A DNA stretch of 37,849 bases. Source: an uncultured Eubacteriales bacterium (GTDB lineage Bacteria > Bacillota > Clostridia > Oscillospirales > Oscillospiraceae). Of this stretch, positions 1-7,015 are shown in pieces. The notes beneath the pieces were generated by a model. It was not told the DNA's origin. It saw nothing but the letters and a program-made list of their open reading frames with translations, and ran no database searches. Positions within the stretch are counted from its first letter, which is position 1, and each line of letters starts with the position of its first letter. The stretch spans positions 1 to 37,849 of the forward strand of contig USMI01000005.1 in the NCBI GenBank assembly GCA_900555735.1, read 5' to 3'. The position numbers and the translations under genes were made by a program.

Positions 1-172
1 CCAGCATGCCCATGATGTGCTGGCTGTCGGCCACGTTCTGCTGGCAGCCGAAGGTATCCACCAGCGCCCGGACGGTCTTGCCCCGCTGCCGGTGCAGCTC
101 TCTTATTTTTTTGGTAAACTCCCGCTGACGCTCCATATCCGCGTCAGACAGGACCACATTCTTTCGTTCCAA
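1..172 (-). CDS. miaB: MiaB, tRNA 2-methylthio-N6-isopentenyladenosine synthase (N-terminal part only)
   Basis: Reading the minus strand from position 172 gives 57 codons that run off the left edge. The peptide contains TFGCQQNVADSQHIMGML, which matches the start of the N-terminal UPF0004 domain of MiaB, where the first Cys of the domain (in FGCQQN) helps hold an iron-sulfur cluster. MiaB is a radical-SAM enzyme that methylthiolates isopentenyl-A37 of tRNAs. The start is a TTG codon (172-170), chosen because AAGGAGG lies five bases upstream and no ATG fits better. The N-terminal extension before the domain is about 40 residues, normal for Firmicutes. The radical-SAM CxxxCxxC motif lies outside the window. 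RimO is less likely because QQN is the MiaB form of the motif. Confidence 0.88.
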   Translation of the reverse strand, partial: MERKNVVLSDADMERQREFTKKIRELHRQRGKTVRALVDTFGCQQNVADSQHIMGML

Positions 173-222
173 GGGTACCTCCTTCACCCGGCGCGATGCG
201 CAGGGCGATATTTAATCATAAT

Positions 223-251
223 ATTATACCATATTCAAAACCGCAATACAA
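223..251 (-). promoter_or_regulatory. Probable miaB promoter
   Basis: On the minus strand, TTGTAT (251-246) and a perfect TATAAT (228-223) are 17 bases apart, about 50 bases upstream of the miaB start. Confidence 0.6.
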
Positions 252-270
252 GAAACCCGCAGAATAAAAG

Positions 271-299
271 TTGCAAATTCCGTCGCCATGCGCTATGAT
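271..299 (+). promoter_or_regulatory. Probable lspA-rluD promoter
   Basis: TTGCAA (271-276) and TATGAT (294-299) are separated by 17 bases, 35 bases upstream of the lspA ATG. It is back to back with the miaB promoter. Confidence 0.65.
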
Positions 300-333
300 G
301 GGGGTACTTTGAATTTACAGCGAGGGATTTCAC

Positions 334-834
334 ATGATCTATGCTCTTTATACCGCCGTGATCTTAGTGCTGGTGGGCTGTGACCAGCTGCTGAAAAGCT
401 GGACGGTGCATCATCTGGCGCTGGGCGAGAGCACGGCGTTTCTGCCGGGCTTCATGCAGCTGACCCGCGTACACAACTACGGCGCGGCGTGGTCCAGCTT
501 CTCCGGGAAAACGGCCCTGCTGATCGTGGTAACGGCGGCGCTGATGATCGCGGTGGCCTATCTGCTGATCCGGCGCATCGTGCGCCATCCGCTGGGCGCG
601 GCGGCCGCCGTGCTGATTTTAGGCGGCGGCGTGGGCAACATCATCGACCGCATTGTTCACGGCTATGTGGTGGATATGTTCGACCTGCTGCTGTTCAACT
701 ATCCCGTGTTCAATCTGGCCGACTGCTTTGTGGTGGTGGGCGTGATTTTAGGCGCGGTGTACTACCTGTGGTTCTACGAACAATACGACGCGAGGAAGAA
801 AGACGATGCATCTGACACTGACGGCGACAAGTGA
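334..834 (+). CDS. lspA: Lipoprotein signal peptidase II
   Basis: A 166-residue inner-membrane aspartic protease that removes the signal peptide of prolipoproteins after diacylglyceryl modification of the lipobox Cys. The family motifs are all visible: CDQLLK near residue 16, NYGAAWSSFSG at 48-58, GGGVGNIIDR at 97-106, VVDMFD at 112-117 and FNLADC at 126-131. Asp114 and Asp130 correspond to the catalytic pair. Four membrane segments are evident and the length is typical. GAGGG precedes the ATG. Its last 29 bases overlap rluD, the same lspA-rluD (ylyB) pairing known in Bacillus. The window encodes three lipoproteins with lipoboxes that would be its substrates (10016, 17591 and 31415). Confidence 0.96.
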   Translation: MIYALYTAVILVLVGCDQLLKSWTVHHLALGESTAFLPGFMQLTRVHNYGAAWSSFSGKTALLIVVTAALMIAVAYLLIRRIVRHPLGAAAAVLILGGGVGNIIDRIVHGYVVDMFDLLLFNYPVFNLADCFVVVGVILGAVYYLWFYEQYDARKKDDASDTDGDK

Positions 835-1723
835 GGATAAGGGCGCACGGATCGACGCATGGCTGGCAGCTCACACCGATGGCCTGACCCGCAGCGCCGC
901 CGCCAGACTGCTGGAGACCGGCGGCGTCACCGTCAACGGCGCGGCGGCAGCTAAGAACTACCGTCTTACCGGAGATGAGACCATTGAGGTCAGCCGTCCC
1001 GAGACGGAGGAGACCGCTGTGGAGGCGCAGGATATCCCGCTGGACGTGGTGTATGAGGACGCGGACGTGATCGTGGTGAACAAGCCTGCCGGTCTGGTGG
1101 TGCATCCCGCACCGGGCCACCCCGACGGCACGCTGGTAAACGCTCTGCTGCATCACTGCGGCGATTCCCTGTCCGGCATCGGCGGCGAAAAGCGCCCCGG
1201 CATCGTCCACCGTATCGATCGGGACACCAGCGGCCTGATCATCGCCGCCAAGAACGACGCCGCCCATCTGGCGCTCAGCGCTCAGCTCAGCGACCATACC
1301 CTTGCCCGCACCTACGAGTGTCTGGTGACGGGCAATCTCCGGGAGGACAGTGGCACCGTGGACGCGCCCATCGGGCGGCATCCCACCGACCGGAAGAAAA
1401 TGGCGGTCAACACCCGCAACGGTCGCCGGGCCGTGACCCACTGGGAGGTCATCGCCCGCTATAACGGCGCCACCCATGTGCGCTGCCGTCTGGAGACGGG
1501 CCGCACCCATCAGATCCGCGTCCATATGGCCTATATCGGCCATCCCATTCTGGGGGACACGGTGTACGGCGCGAAGAAGCCTGTCCCCGGCCTGACGGGC
1601 CAGTGTTTGCAGGCGGTGGAGCTGCGGTTCCTCCATCCCCGCACGGGAGAGCTGGTGACGGTCAGCTGTCCGCGCTGCGAGGAATTTGAGCGGCAGCTGC
1701 GGAAATACGAAAACCGGGATTAA
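806..1723 (+). CDS. rluD: RluA/RluD-family 23S rRNA pseudouridine synthase
   Basis: A 305-residue cytoplasmic enzyme that isomerises uridines in large-subunit rRNA. An S4 RNA-binding domain occupies residues ~12-60 (IDAWLA...LLETGGVTVNG). The catalytic domain begins near DVVYEDADVIVVNKPAG. The signature HRIDRDTSGL lies at 135-144, with Asp138 as the nucleophile, and RTHQIRVHMAYIGHPILGD is the C-terminal family motif. It is translationally coupled to lspA through a 29-base overlap and ends just before a strong terminator. It is probably the orthologue of B. subtilis YlyB. The exact rRNA position modified cannot be read from the sequence. Confidence 0.93.
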   Translation: MHLTLTATSEDKGARIDAWLAAHTDGLTRSAAARLLETGGVTVNGAAAAKNYRLTGDETIEVSRPETEETAVEAQDIPLDVVYEDADVIVVNKPAGLVVHPAPGHPDGTLVNALLHHCGDSLSGIGGEKRPGIVHRIDRDTSGLIIAAKNDAAHLALSAQLSDHTLARTYECLVTGNLREDSGTVDAPIGRHPTDRKKMAVNTRNGRRAVTHWEVIARYNGATHVRCRLETGRTHQIRVHMAYIGHPILGDTVYGAKKPVPGLTGQCLQAVELRFLHPRTGELVTVSCPRCEEFERQLRKYENRD

Positions 1724-1727
1724 ACGG

Positions 1728-1766
1728 TGTATGGGGCGGTGAAACCCACCGCCCCATACATTTTTT
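1728..1766 (+). terminator. Intrinsic terminator of lspA-rluD
   Basis: A perfect 14-bp stem (1728-1741 with 1747-1760), five-base loop, then six T. It starts five bases after the rluD stop. Confidence 0.93.
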
Positions 1767-1787
1767 GCATTTTTCTTACAAAAGGTG

Positions 1788-1816
1788 TTGACAAATCCGC
1801 CGTTCTACGCTATTAT
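1788..1816 (+). promoter_or_regulatory. tRNA-Val promoter
   Basis: Consensus TTGACA (1788-1793), 17-base spacer and TATTAT (1811-1816), placed 13 bases before the tRNA. Confidence 0.88.
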
Positions 1817-1829
1817 ATTACCGTTGTCC

Positions 1830-1906
1830 GCGCGGTTAGCTCAGCTGGCTAGAGCACATGCTTGACGTGCATGGGGTCACAGGTTCGAGTCCTGTACCGC
1901 GCACCA
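1830..1906 (+). tRNA. tRNA-Val (anticodon GAC)
   Basis: A complete cloverleaf. The acceptor arms GCGCGGT (1830-1836) and ACCGCGC (1896-1902) pair perfectly. The D arm is GCTC...GAGC, the anticodon stem CATGC/GCATG encloses TTGACGT with anticodon GAC, and the T arm carries GGTTCGAGTCC. The CCA end is encoded (1904-1906). It sits next to the 3' end of an integrase gene, a common arrangement where the tRNA 3' end is the integration target. Confidence 0.96.
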
Positions 1907-1910
1907 TTGG

Positions 1911-1944
1911 AAACCCTTGAAACCACATGGTTTCAAGGGTTTTT
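1911..1944 (+). terminator. Terminator after tRNA-Val
   Basis: A 14-bp perfect stem (1911-1924 with 1929-1942) with a four-base loop and a short T run, five bases after the CCA end. Confidence 0.85.
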
Positions 1945-1963
1945 GTCTTGTCCAAAAGTGGAG

Positions 1964-1985
1964 TTAGCCTTATTTTTAGCCTTAT
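1964..1985. repeat. Paired 10-bp direct repeat at the tRNA-side end of the integrative remnant
   Basis: TTAGCCTTAT occurs at 1964-1973 and 1976-1985, a 12-bp period, between the tRNA terminator and the integrase stop codon. Short direct repeats just inside the end of an element are typical arm-type integrase binding sites. That role is inferred. Confidence 0.5.
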
Positions 1986-1989
1986 GAAG

Positions 1990-3195
1990 TCACCCGATAG
2001 AAACAGACTGGATAAATTGCTCCATTCTCTGAGCGCTATCCTGCTTCATCTGTTTCGTAACATGTCCGTAAACATCCAACGTGAAAGCCGCAGTGGCATG
2101 GCCGAGATTTTCCTGCACGGTTTTAATGTCATCGCCGCTTTTGATACAGGCAACTGCGTATGTATGGCGCAGGTCGTGGAAACGGGTGGATGGCGCACCG
2201 ATTTTCTTTACGATTCGCTTGAAGCAGTCGTACACCGTGCGATAGGATAAGTATCCGCCTGTTTGATTGGAAAAGACCAGACCGTTTTCCTGCCAGGCAT
2301 CGCCTGCTTCCAGCCTCATACCGTTTTGCTTCAGCTTCTGCAGGCGAAACAGAAACACCACCGAGGGAGACAGAGAGATGCTGCGGGCACGGTTATTCTT
2401 CGGCGGAGAGAAGTAGTATTGCCCGTCCTTTTTCTGCTCTTTGCGGAGTTGACGTTTCACAGTCAGGATGCCGTTCTCGAGGTCAATATGCTCCCAGCCT
2501 AACCCAAGTATTTCGCCCTCCCGCAGCCCTGTAAACAGCGCGATTTTGTAAAGGCATTCGTGGGGACTTCCTTGTACTTCTTTCAGAAATGCAGCGATTT
2601 GATCTTCCTCCAGCGGGTGCATTTCTTTCTTGATAACACGGGGAAGTGTACAGGCATCCGTTGGATTGACGCGCAGATAGCCGATCAGCACCGCTTGCTG
2701 CATGGCCTTGTGAAAAACGCCGTGAATGTTCTTCACCGTCTTTGCTGAAAGGGGATTGACTGTTGGGTCGGTTGGAGAGACAAGTTGATTGTAAAAGTGC
2801 TGTACCGTGTGGGCCTTCAGTGCTTCCAGCTTGATGTTCCCAAGACGCGGCGCAATATACAACTCCACATTCTTTTTGTAGAGATACGCCGTAGACGCTT
2901 TCACGCCGCCAAGATAGTCCTGTGTCCAGATGTCCAGCCATTCTCCAACCGTCAGCTTGCAGGGTACTTTGTAGGTGCCGTCATCCAGTGATGCCGTGAT
3001 CTGACGTAGCTTCTGAGCCACTCCCTTCTGTGTCTTTCCGGTGATGCTGCGCTGGATCTGCTTGCCTGTGCCGGGGTCGAAGCCCTCTGTGTAGTGGCCT
3101 TGCCAGTAGGTGTAGGTCTTGCCGTTCTTTGTTGTTGTGATCTTTCTGATGGAACCGGCGCCACCGGCTCCTTTTCCTGTTTTTGTACGCGGCAT
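1990..3195 (-). CDS. Tyrosine recombinase (Tn916/phage-type integrase)
   Basis: A 401-residue site-specific integrase that would insert and excise a mobile element. Residues ~1-75 form an arm-binding N-terminal domain (SIRKIT...YWQGHYTEG). Residues ~82-175 are the SAM-like core-binding domain, and ~195-390 the catalytic domain. The catalytic set is complete: Arg225 (FTGLREGE), Lys266 (PPKNNRAR), His340 and Arg343 (FHDLRHTYA), His366 (NLGHATAA) and the nucleophile Tyr376 (LDVYGH). The start at 3195 is preferred over an upstream ATG at 3261 because GGAAAGGAG lies just before it. It converges on tRNA-Val, with its stop 84 bases from the tRNA end. It looks intact even though the rest of the element is missing or decayed. 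Confidence 0.92.
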   Translation of the reverse strand: MPRTKTGKGAGGAGSIRKITTTKNGKTYTYWQGHYTEGFDPGTGKQIQRSITGKTQKGVAQKLRQITASLDDGTYKVPCKLTVGEWLDIWTQDYLGGVKASTAYLYKKNVELYIAPRLGNIKLEALKAHTVQHFYNQLVSPTDPTVNPLSAKTVKNIHGVFHKAMQQAVLIGYLRVNPTDACTLPRVIKKEMHPLEEDQIAAFLKEVQGSPHECLYKIALFTGLREGEILGLGWEHIDLENGILTVKRQLRKEQKKDGQYYFSPPKNNRARSISLSPSVVFLFRLQKLKQNGMRLEAGDAWQENGLVFSNQTGGYLSYRTVYDCFKRIVKKIGAPSTRFHDLRHTYAVACIKSGDDIKTVQENLGHATAAFTLDVYGHVTKQMKQDSAQRMEQFIQSVSIG

Positions 3196-3210
3196 ATACG
3201 CTCCTTTCCG

Positions 3211-3250
3211 CCGCGCGGAATGTACCACTACCATGATATATCCCGCGCGG
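3211..3250. repeat. GC-rich hairpin upstream of the integrase
   Basis: CCGCGCGG at 3211-3218 and again at 3243-3250 can pair across a 24-base loop, 15 bases upstream of the integrase start. The segment 3213-3227 recurs exactly at 26333-26347 in another hairpin. It may control int translation or be a recombinase site; the function is unknown. Confidence 0.5.
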
Positions 3251-3266
3251 CTATTGTGCAAGTTTT

Positions 3267-3314
3267 ATTTCTGTGACGAAGAGATTTACATATTTCTGTG
3301 ACGAAGAGATTTAC
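3267..3314. repeat. Tandem 23-bp direct repeat between the fusion gene and int
   Basis: Positions 3267-3289 and 3292-3314 are identical over 23 bases (period 25). The right copy includes the stop codon of the upstream gene. Candidate roles are integrase/excisionase arm sites or a small tandem duplication; the sequence does not decide. Confidence 0.8.
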
Positions 3315-3727
3315 TTTCGCAGGAACTCCAGCAGGGCCTCCCGAGGGATACGGATCTGCCTACCGATGCGAACGCTTCGTATCTGTCCGAAGCGGCGGCG
3401 TTCCAAGGCGACGCCCAGTTCTTCATTACCCGGCAGCGTATAACGTGGATGAGACATCTTGTCATGGAAGAAGCGAATGGCGGAGAGGTCGGTCTTGATG
3501 GTGCTGGCCGACTTGCCCTGCTCCTGCAAATAGAGAACATAGCTCACCAGATGCTTACCGCTGATGTTCTCCAGCTTTTGCAGATGGTAATGAACAGCGA
3601 GGTAGGCGCAGAACCGTTTGACCGCCTCGTAGTAGCGATCTTTGGTACGGAAGCTGCCCTGCCGGTTGTGCCGGGCCAGCTTATCCAGTTGGGCAACGAG
3701 GGTGTGGTAAATACCATTTGTGGTCAT
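3311..3727 (-). CDS. Chimeric small protein: integrase core-binding domain fused to an excisionase-like tail
   Basis: A 138-residue protein. Residues ~27-95 (YYEAVKRFCAYLAV, SASTIKTDLSAIRFFHDK) are a phage-integrase SAM-like core-binding domain. In relatives known to me, LERRRFG is followed by the catalytic domain. Here RRFG at 111-114 runs straight into QIRSVRIGRQIRIPREALLEFLRK (115-138), the end of a MerR-like excisionase helix-turn-helix protein. No catalytic residues remain. The start at 3727 is chosen because AAGGAG precedes it; an upstream ATG at 3778 lacks a site. It lies directly upstream of int, where xis normally sits. It could be a recombination relic, or a working DNA-binding directionality factor. 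Confidence 0.6.
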   Translation of the reverse strand: MTTNGIYHTLVAQLDKLARHNRQGSFRTKDRYYEAVKRFCAYLAVHYHLQKLENISGKHLVSYVLYLQEQGKSASTIKTDLSAIRFFHDKMSHPRYTLPGNEELGVALERRRFGQIRSVRIGRQIRIPREALLEFLRK

Positions 3728-4206
3728 ATAGAGAAAGCTCCTTGAAATCAAAGTTATGTTCAGATGGGCGCACTTCACCCGTTGGCAAGGAGGGCTGTTT
3801 CCGGTGTATCTCCGCAGAAAGGATAGACTGCCGCAGGCGGAAAACCTTGGTGCTGTGTGCTTTTTGCGGCCTACCTGTATGTCTGTCTCTCTTTACTTGT
3901 GCCAGGTCAGTATGCTGCGGTATGGAGGTCTTTGACCTCTGCTCGTGTGAGCGACCGCGGACACCAGGCCGCTGAACTCGGCTGCGGGAGGCTCCGCCGG
4001 TGTCCTGTGATCCGCCCGGCGACGGATCGAGGGATGCGCGATACCCCGTATGACCGGCGCCGCACTCTGACTACGGCATACAGGGCGGGAGCTTGCCTCT
4101 CCCTTGACGACTTTCCTGCCGTATCGTCCCAACGGCTTTTACAAAGCTTCTCTTTTCTGCGGTATCACGGCGATGGCAAATACCGCGATAAAAATAGTAA
4201 GCAAAG

Positions 4207-4257
4207 ACGCAGGAAGAATCTTCCTGCCGTTTCGGCTTCATACGATCCTTCCTGCGT
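4207..4257. repeat. Hairpin with competing folds
   Basis: ACGCAGGAAG (4207-4216) can pair with CTTCCTGCGT (4248-4257) or, locally, GCAGGAAG with CTTCCTGC ending at 4227. The same 5' arm has two possible partners. Function unknown. Confidence 0.5.
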
Positions 4258-4277
4258 TTGCAGTATTGTTCAATTTT

Positions 4278-4310
4278 AATGACCGCCCGGTTTTTCCGGG
4301 AGGGTTCATT
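4278..4310 (-). terminator. Probable terminator of the mgtC-eamA pair
   Basis: An interrupted stem (AATGACC and CCCGG with their complements) lies 39 bases beyond the eamA stop. The T run is poor on the minus strand and better on the plus strand, so direction is uncertain. Confidence 0.45.
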
Positions 4311-4348
4311 TTGACATACTTCTCACAAGTGATTAACCTACCCCTGCA

Positions 4349-5230
4349 CTACTTGCCCGGCTCCTTTTCGCAGGCCAGCACTACCACACCAGACAGAACC
4401 AAAACAATGCCGGTCAGTGTCCACAGACTTAAGGCCTCCTGAAACACCGTTACGCCAATGACCGCCGACATTACCGGCTCGATATTGGCTATGATCGCCG
4501 CTTTCCCGCCTTCCACGGTTTCCAACCCCTTGGTATACAGCGTAAACGGGAGGGCGGTCCCAACGACCATAAGGCCAAGCGCAGCCAGACCCGTCCGCGG
4601 CTCAGCCAACGCCGGCAGCAGCGTCGGCCAGTCCGCCAAAAACAGCGATGCGACCCCGGCGATCAGAAACGTCCAATACGCCATGGTAAACGAATCGTAG
4701 TACCGCATCCCGTAATGGGCAAAAATGGTATAGCCGCCATAGCACAACCCAGAGGCGAGCCCCATCAGCAGACCCTCCAGCGAAATACGCACGTCGCTGC
4801 CCACAATACCGCTGACCAGCGCACAGCCGCACAAAGCCAGCAGCAGCGCTGTGATCTTCCGGGCTGTCAGCGGCGTTTTCCAGAATATTGCGCCGAACAG
4901 CACCACGAACGACGGCGCCAGATACATCAGAATACTGGCCACAGCCAGCGAGCACAACTGCTGACAGCGGAAATACACCAGTCCCAACAGCAGCATACTG
5001 ATCAGGCCACTGCCGAGAAAAATGGGCAGATGGCGCAGCCTGATGCGGAATACCTGCCGCTTGAACGCCATGCAAAACGCCGTAAACAGGATCGCTGTGC
5101 CGCCAAAGCGCAGCGGCATCATGTTCAGCAGCGACACCCCTGCCGTCGTGAGGACCCGATTGAACAGCCCCAAAAAGCCCCAGCAAACAGCTGCCGCAAT
5201 GACGTATACATATCCAATCGCTTTTTTCAT
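4349..5230 (-). CDS. EamA-family (DMT superfamily) transporter
   Basis: A 293-residue protein with about ten hydrophobic segments in two EamA repeats, residues ~5-140 and ~150-287. The repeat ends are visible as APSFVVLFGAIFWKTPLTAR and IEPVMSAVIGVTVFQEALS. The Cys-Trp-Gly start (AAAVCWGFLGLFNR) is the usual first membrane segment. Such proteins are inner-membrane exporters or permeases of amino acids, nucleotides and other metabolites; the substrate cannot be predicted. GAGAGG precedes the ATG. It lies 23 bases after mgtC on the same strand, so the two are probably co-transcribed. Confidence 0.88.
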   Translation of the reverse strand: MKKAIGYVYVIAAAVCWGFLGLFNRVLTTAGVSLLNMMPLRFGGTAILFTAFCMAFKRQVFRIRLRHLPIFLGSGLISMLLLGLVYFRCQQLCSLAVASILMYLAPSFVVLFGAIFWKTPLTARKITALLLALCGCALVSGIVGSDVRISLEGLLMGLASGLCYGGYTIFAHYGMRYYDSFTMAYWTFLIAGVASLFLADWPTLLPALAEPRTGLAALGLMVVGTALPFTLYTKGLETVEGGKAAIIANIEPVMSAVIGVTVFQEALSLWTLTGIVLVLSGVVVLACEKEPGK

Positions 5231-5253
5231 CGTTTTTCCTCTCGTGCCTCCCG

Positions 5254-5970
5254 CTAGATACTGATGCGCAGAATGTCGGGATTTCTGGCGATCAGATCCA
5301 AGCCCTCATCCTGCGTGATGGGCTGGCGGCAGCGGACGGTGAGCTTCAGCTCCAGCACACTGCCTTCCCGCACGGCATCACTGCGTTCGATGTGGCCGCC
5401 ATGGCTCTTGACGAACTGGCGGATGTACTTCTGCATTTCGGGCGTATCCGCGATGCGAACGTTGAGCTCCTGCGCCACAAGAGCGTCGTTGCCCACCGGG
5501 AAACGGTGCAGCACCGTCTGACTGATGACCACCACCGCGGTCTCCATCACACCCAGCCAGTAGAGTCCCGCGCCGATGGCAAGACCCACAGCAGAAGTCG
5601 CCCACATGCCTGCGGCTGTGGTGAGACCCTTGATAGACGAGGAGTTCCGGTCACGGAAGATCACACCTGCACCGAGAAAGGAGATGCCGCTGACCACCTG
5701 TGCCGCCAGACGGCCGGGATCGGAATTGCGCCCGGCAATGCCCAAATCTATCAGGTCCACAAAGCAATACTTTGACAGGATCATGATAACAGCCGACGTT
5801 ACGGCGATGATGCAGTGCGTGCGGATTCCGGCATCCTTCTGCCGTTTGGAGCGCTCCAGTCCGATAAGGAAGCCAAACAGCTCCGCCACGAGAATACGAA
5901 TGAGAAATTCAAGGTTGTCGCCGACGGTCAGTACCGCCTCCGGCAGATAATCGGTCAATCCGAATAACAT
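5254..5970 (-). CDS. MgtC/SapB family membrane protein
   Basis: A 238-residue protein. Residues ~15-150 form the membrane domain with the family signature GFLIGLERSKRQKDAGIRTH (34-53) and SFLGAGVIFRD. Residues ~160-238 form a soluble ACT-like domain (LNVRIADTPEMQKYIRQFV). MgtC-type proteins are linked to growth under low magnesium or acid stress, partly by acting on the F-type ATPase, but many homologues have unknown roles. CAGGAGG lies before the ATG. It begins only 26 bases downstream of a strong hairpin terminator that ends the peptide-transport operon, so either readthrough or a promoter hidden in the gap must drive it. Confidence 0.88.
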   Translation of the reverse strand: MLFGLTDYLPEAVLTVGDNLEFLIRILVAELFGFLIGLERSKRQKDAGIRTHCIIAVTSAVIMILSKYCFVDLIDLGIAGRNSDPGRLAAQVVSGISFLGAGVIFRDRNSSSIKGLTTAAGMWATSAVGLAIGAGLYWLGVMETAVVVISQTVLHRFPVGNDALVAQELNVRIADTPEMQKYIRQFVKSHGGHIERSDAVREGSVLELKLTVRCRQPITQDEGLDLIARNPDILRISI

Positions 5971-5990
5971 AGCAGCCTCCTGTTTCTGAT

Positions 5991-6033
5991 AAAAAGCATC
6001 CCGGGACGAGAACCATTTTCTCGTCCCGGGATG
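5991..6033 (-). terminator. Strong terminator between the peptide ABC operon and mgtC
   Basis: A 16-bp perfect stem (6018-6033 with 5997-6012), five-base loop, then CTTTTTA on the minus strand. It lies within the 91-base gap before mgtC. Confidence 0.88.
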
Positions 6034-6061
6034 GTTCTGTCATGATAGAGACATGTATGCG

Positions 6062-7012
6062 TCACTTTACACGGTGACAGGCCACAAAGTGGTCCGGCGC
6101 CACTTCACGCAGCTCCGGGCTGGAAGCAAAGCATTCTTCCGTGGCATAGGGGCAGCGAGCCGCAAAGTGACAGCACTGGGGCAGATTTACCGGCGAGGTG
6201 ATCTCGCCTTTAAGGACGATGCGCTTTTTCCGGTTGCGCAGCGAAGGTACCGGGATGGCTGACAACAGCGCCTCGGTGTAGGGGTGCATGGGATGGGCAA
6301 ACAATTCCTCGGAACCAGCCTTTTCGACCAGCTGGCCCAAGTACATTACGGCGATGTCGTCCGCAAAATGATTTACCACCGACAGATCGTGGGTAATGAA
6401 GATATATGTCAGCCCCATCTGCTCCTGCAAATTGCCCAGCAGGTTCAGGATCTGCGCCTGAATGGATACGTCCAGTGCAGACACCGGCTCGTCGCAAACG
6501 ATAAACTTGGGGTTCAGCGCCAGTGCGCGGGCGATGCCGATACGCTGACGGCGGCCGCCGTCCAGCTCATGGGGATAGGTGTTCACCAGCCGCTCGGCCA
6601 GTCCCACCGTTTCCATCAGCTCCAGCACCCGCTGCTGCATCTGCTGCTTGTCGCGGATAAGGTGATGCAGGCGGATCGGCTCGCTGATGAGCTCGCTGAC
6701 GGATTTGCGGGGATCCAGCGAGGAGTACGGGTCCTGAAAGACGATCTGCATGTCACAGCGCAGCCGGCGCATCTGCGTCTTATTCAGCTTCAGCACATCC
6801 TGCCCTTCAAACAGCACCTGTCCGCTGGTAGGTTCGATAAGCCGCAGGATCGCCCGGCCAGTGGTGGACTTGCCGCAGCCGGACTCACCCACGATACCCA
6901 GTGTCTTCCCCCGCTGAATGGAAAAGCTCACATCATCCACGGCGTGGAGGGTGCCGCGCGGCGTTTCAAAATACTTTTTCAGGTGTTTGACTTCCAGGAT
7001 ATTGTCTGCCAT
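6062..7012 (-). CDS. Oligopeptide/dipeptide ABC transporter ATPase (OppF/DppF type)
   Basis: A 316-residue cytoplasmic ATPase, one half of the heterodimer that powers peptide import. Walker A is GESGCGKST (~43-51) and Walker B is FIVCDEP followed by the D loop SALD. The signature is LDGGRRQR instead of LSGGQ, a known variant in this subfamily. The C-terminal oligopeptide-transporter extension has the Cys-rich stretch CHFAARCPYATEECF, seen in proteins that bind an iron-sulfur cluster. It starts three bases after the OppD stop, behind GAAAGGAGG. It is the last gene of the transport operon. Confidence 0.93.
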   Translation of the reverse strand: MADNILEVKHLKKYFETPRGTLHAVDDVSFSIQRGKTLGIVGESGCGKSTTGRAILRLIEPTSGQVLFEGQDVLKLNKTQMRRLRCDMQIVFQDPYSSLDPRKSVSELISEPIRLHHLIRDKQQMQQRVLELMETVGLAERLVNTYPHELDGGRRQRIGIARALALNPKFIVCDEPVSALDVSIQAQILNLLGNLQEQMGLTYIFITHDLSVVNHFADDIAVMYLGQLVEKAGSEELFAHPMHPYTEALLSAIPVPSLRNRKKRIVLKGEITSPVNLPQCCHFAARCPYATEECFASSPELREVAPDHFVACHRVK

Positions 7013-7015
7013 GGG

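Larger units (their letters stand above)
3728..4348. other. Gene-free stretch, probable remnant of the integrative element
   Basis: No convincing gene on either strand. The open frames here (such as 3893-4132 minus) are Arg/Pro/Ser-rich with no recognisable domain. It contains the hairpins at 4207-4257 and 4278-4310. I found no second copy of the tRNA-Val 3' end that would mark the far end of the element. Confidence 0.6.

Noticed and set aside
17..298. Plus-strand frame at the left edge
   Set aside because: It is antisense to the miaB start and its promoter, with no motif.
3893..4132. Small minus-strand frame in the gene-free stretch
   Set aside because: No recognisable motif, no ribosome site and an Arg/Pro/Ser composition typical of random GC-rich sequence.
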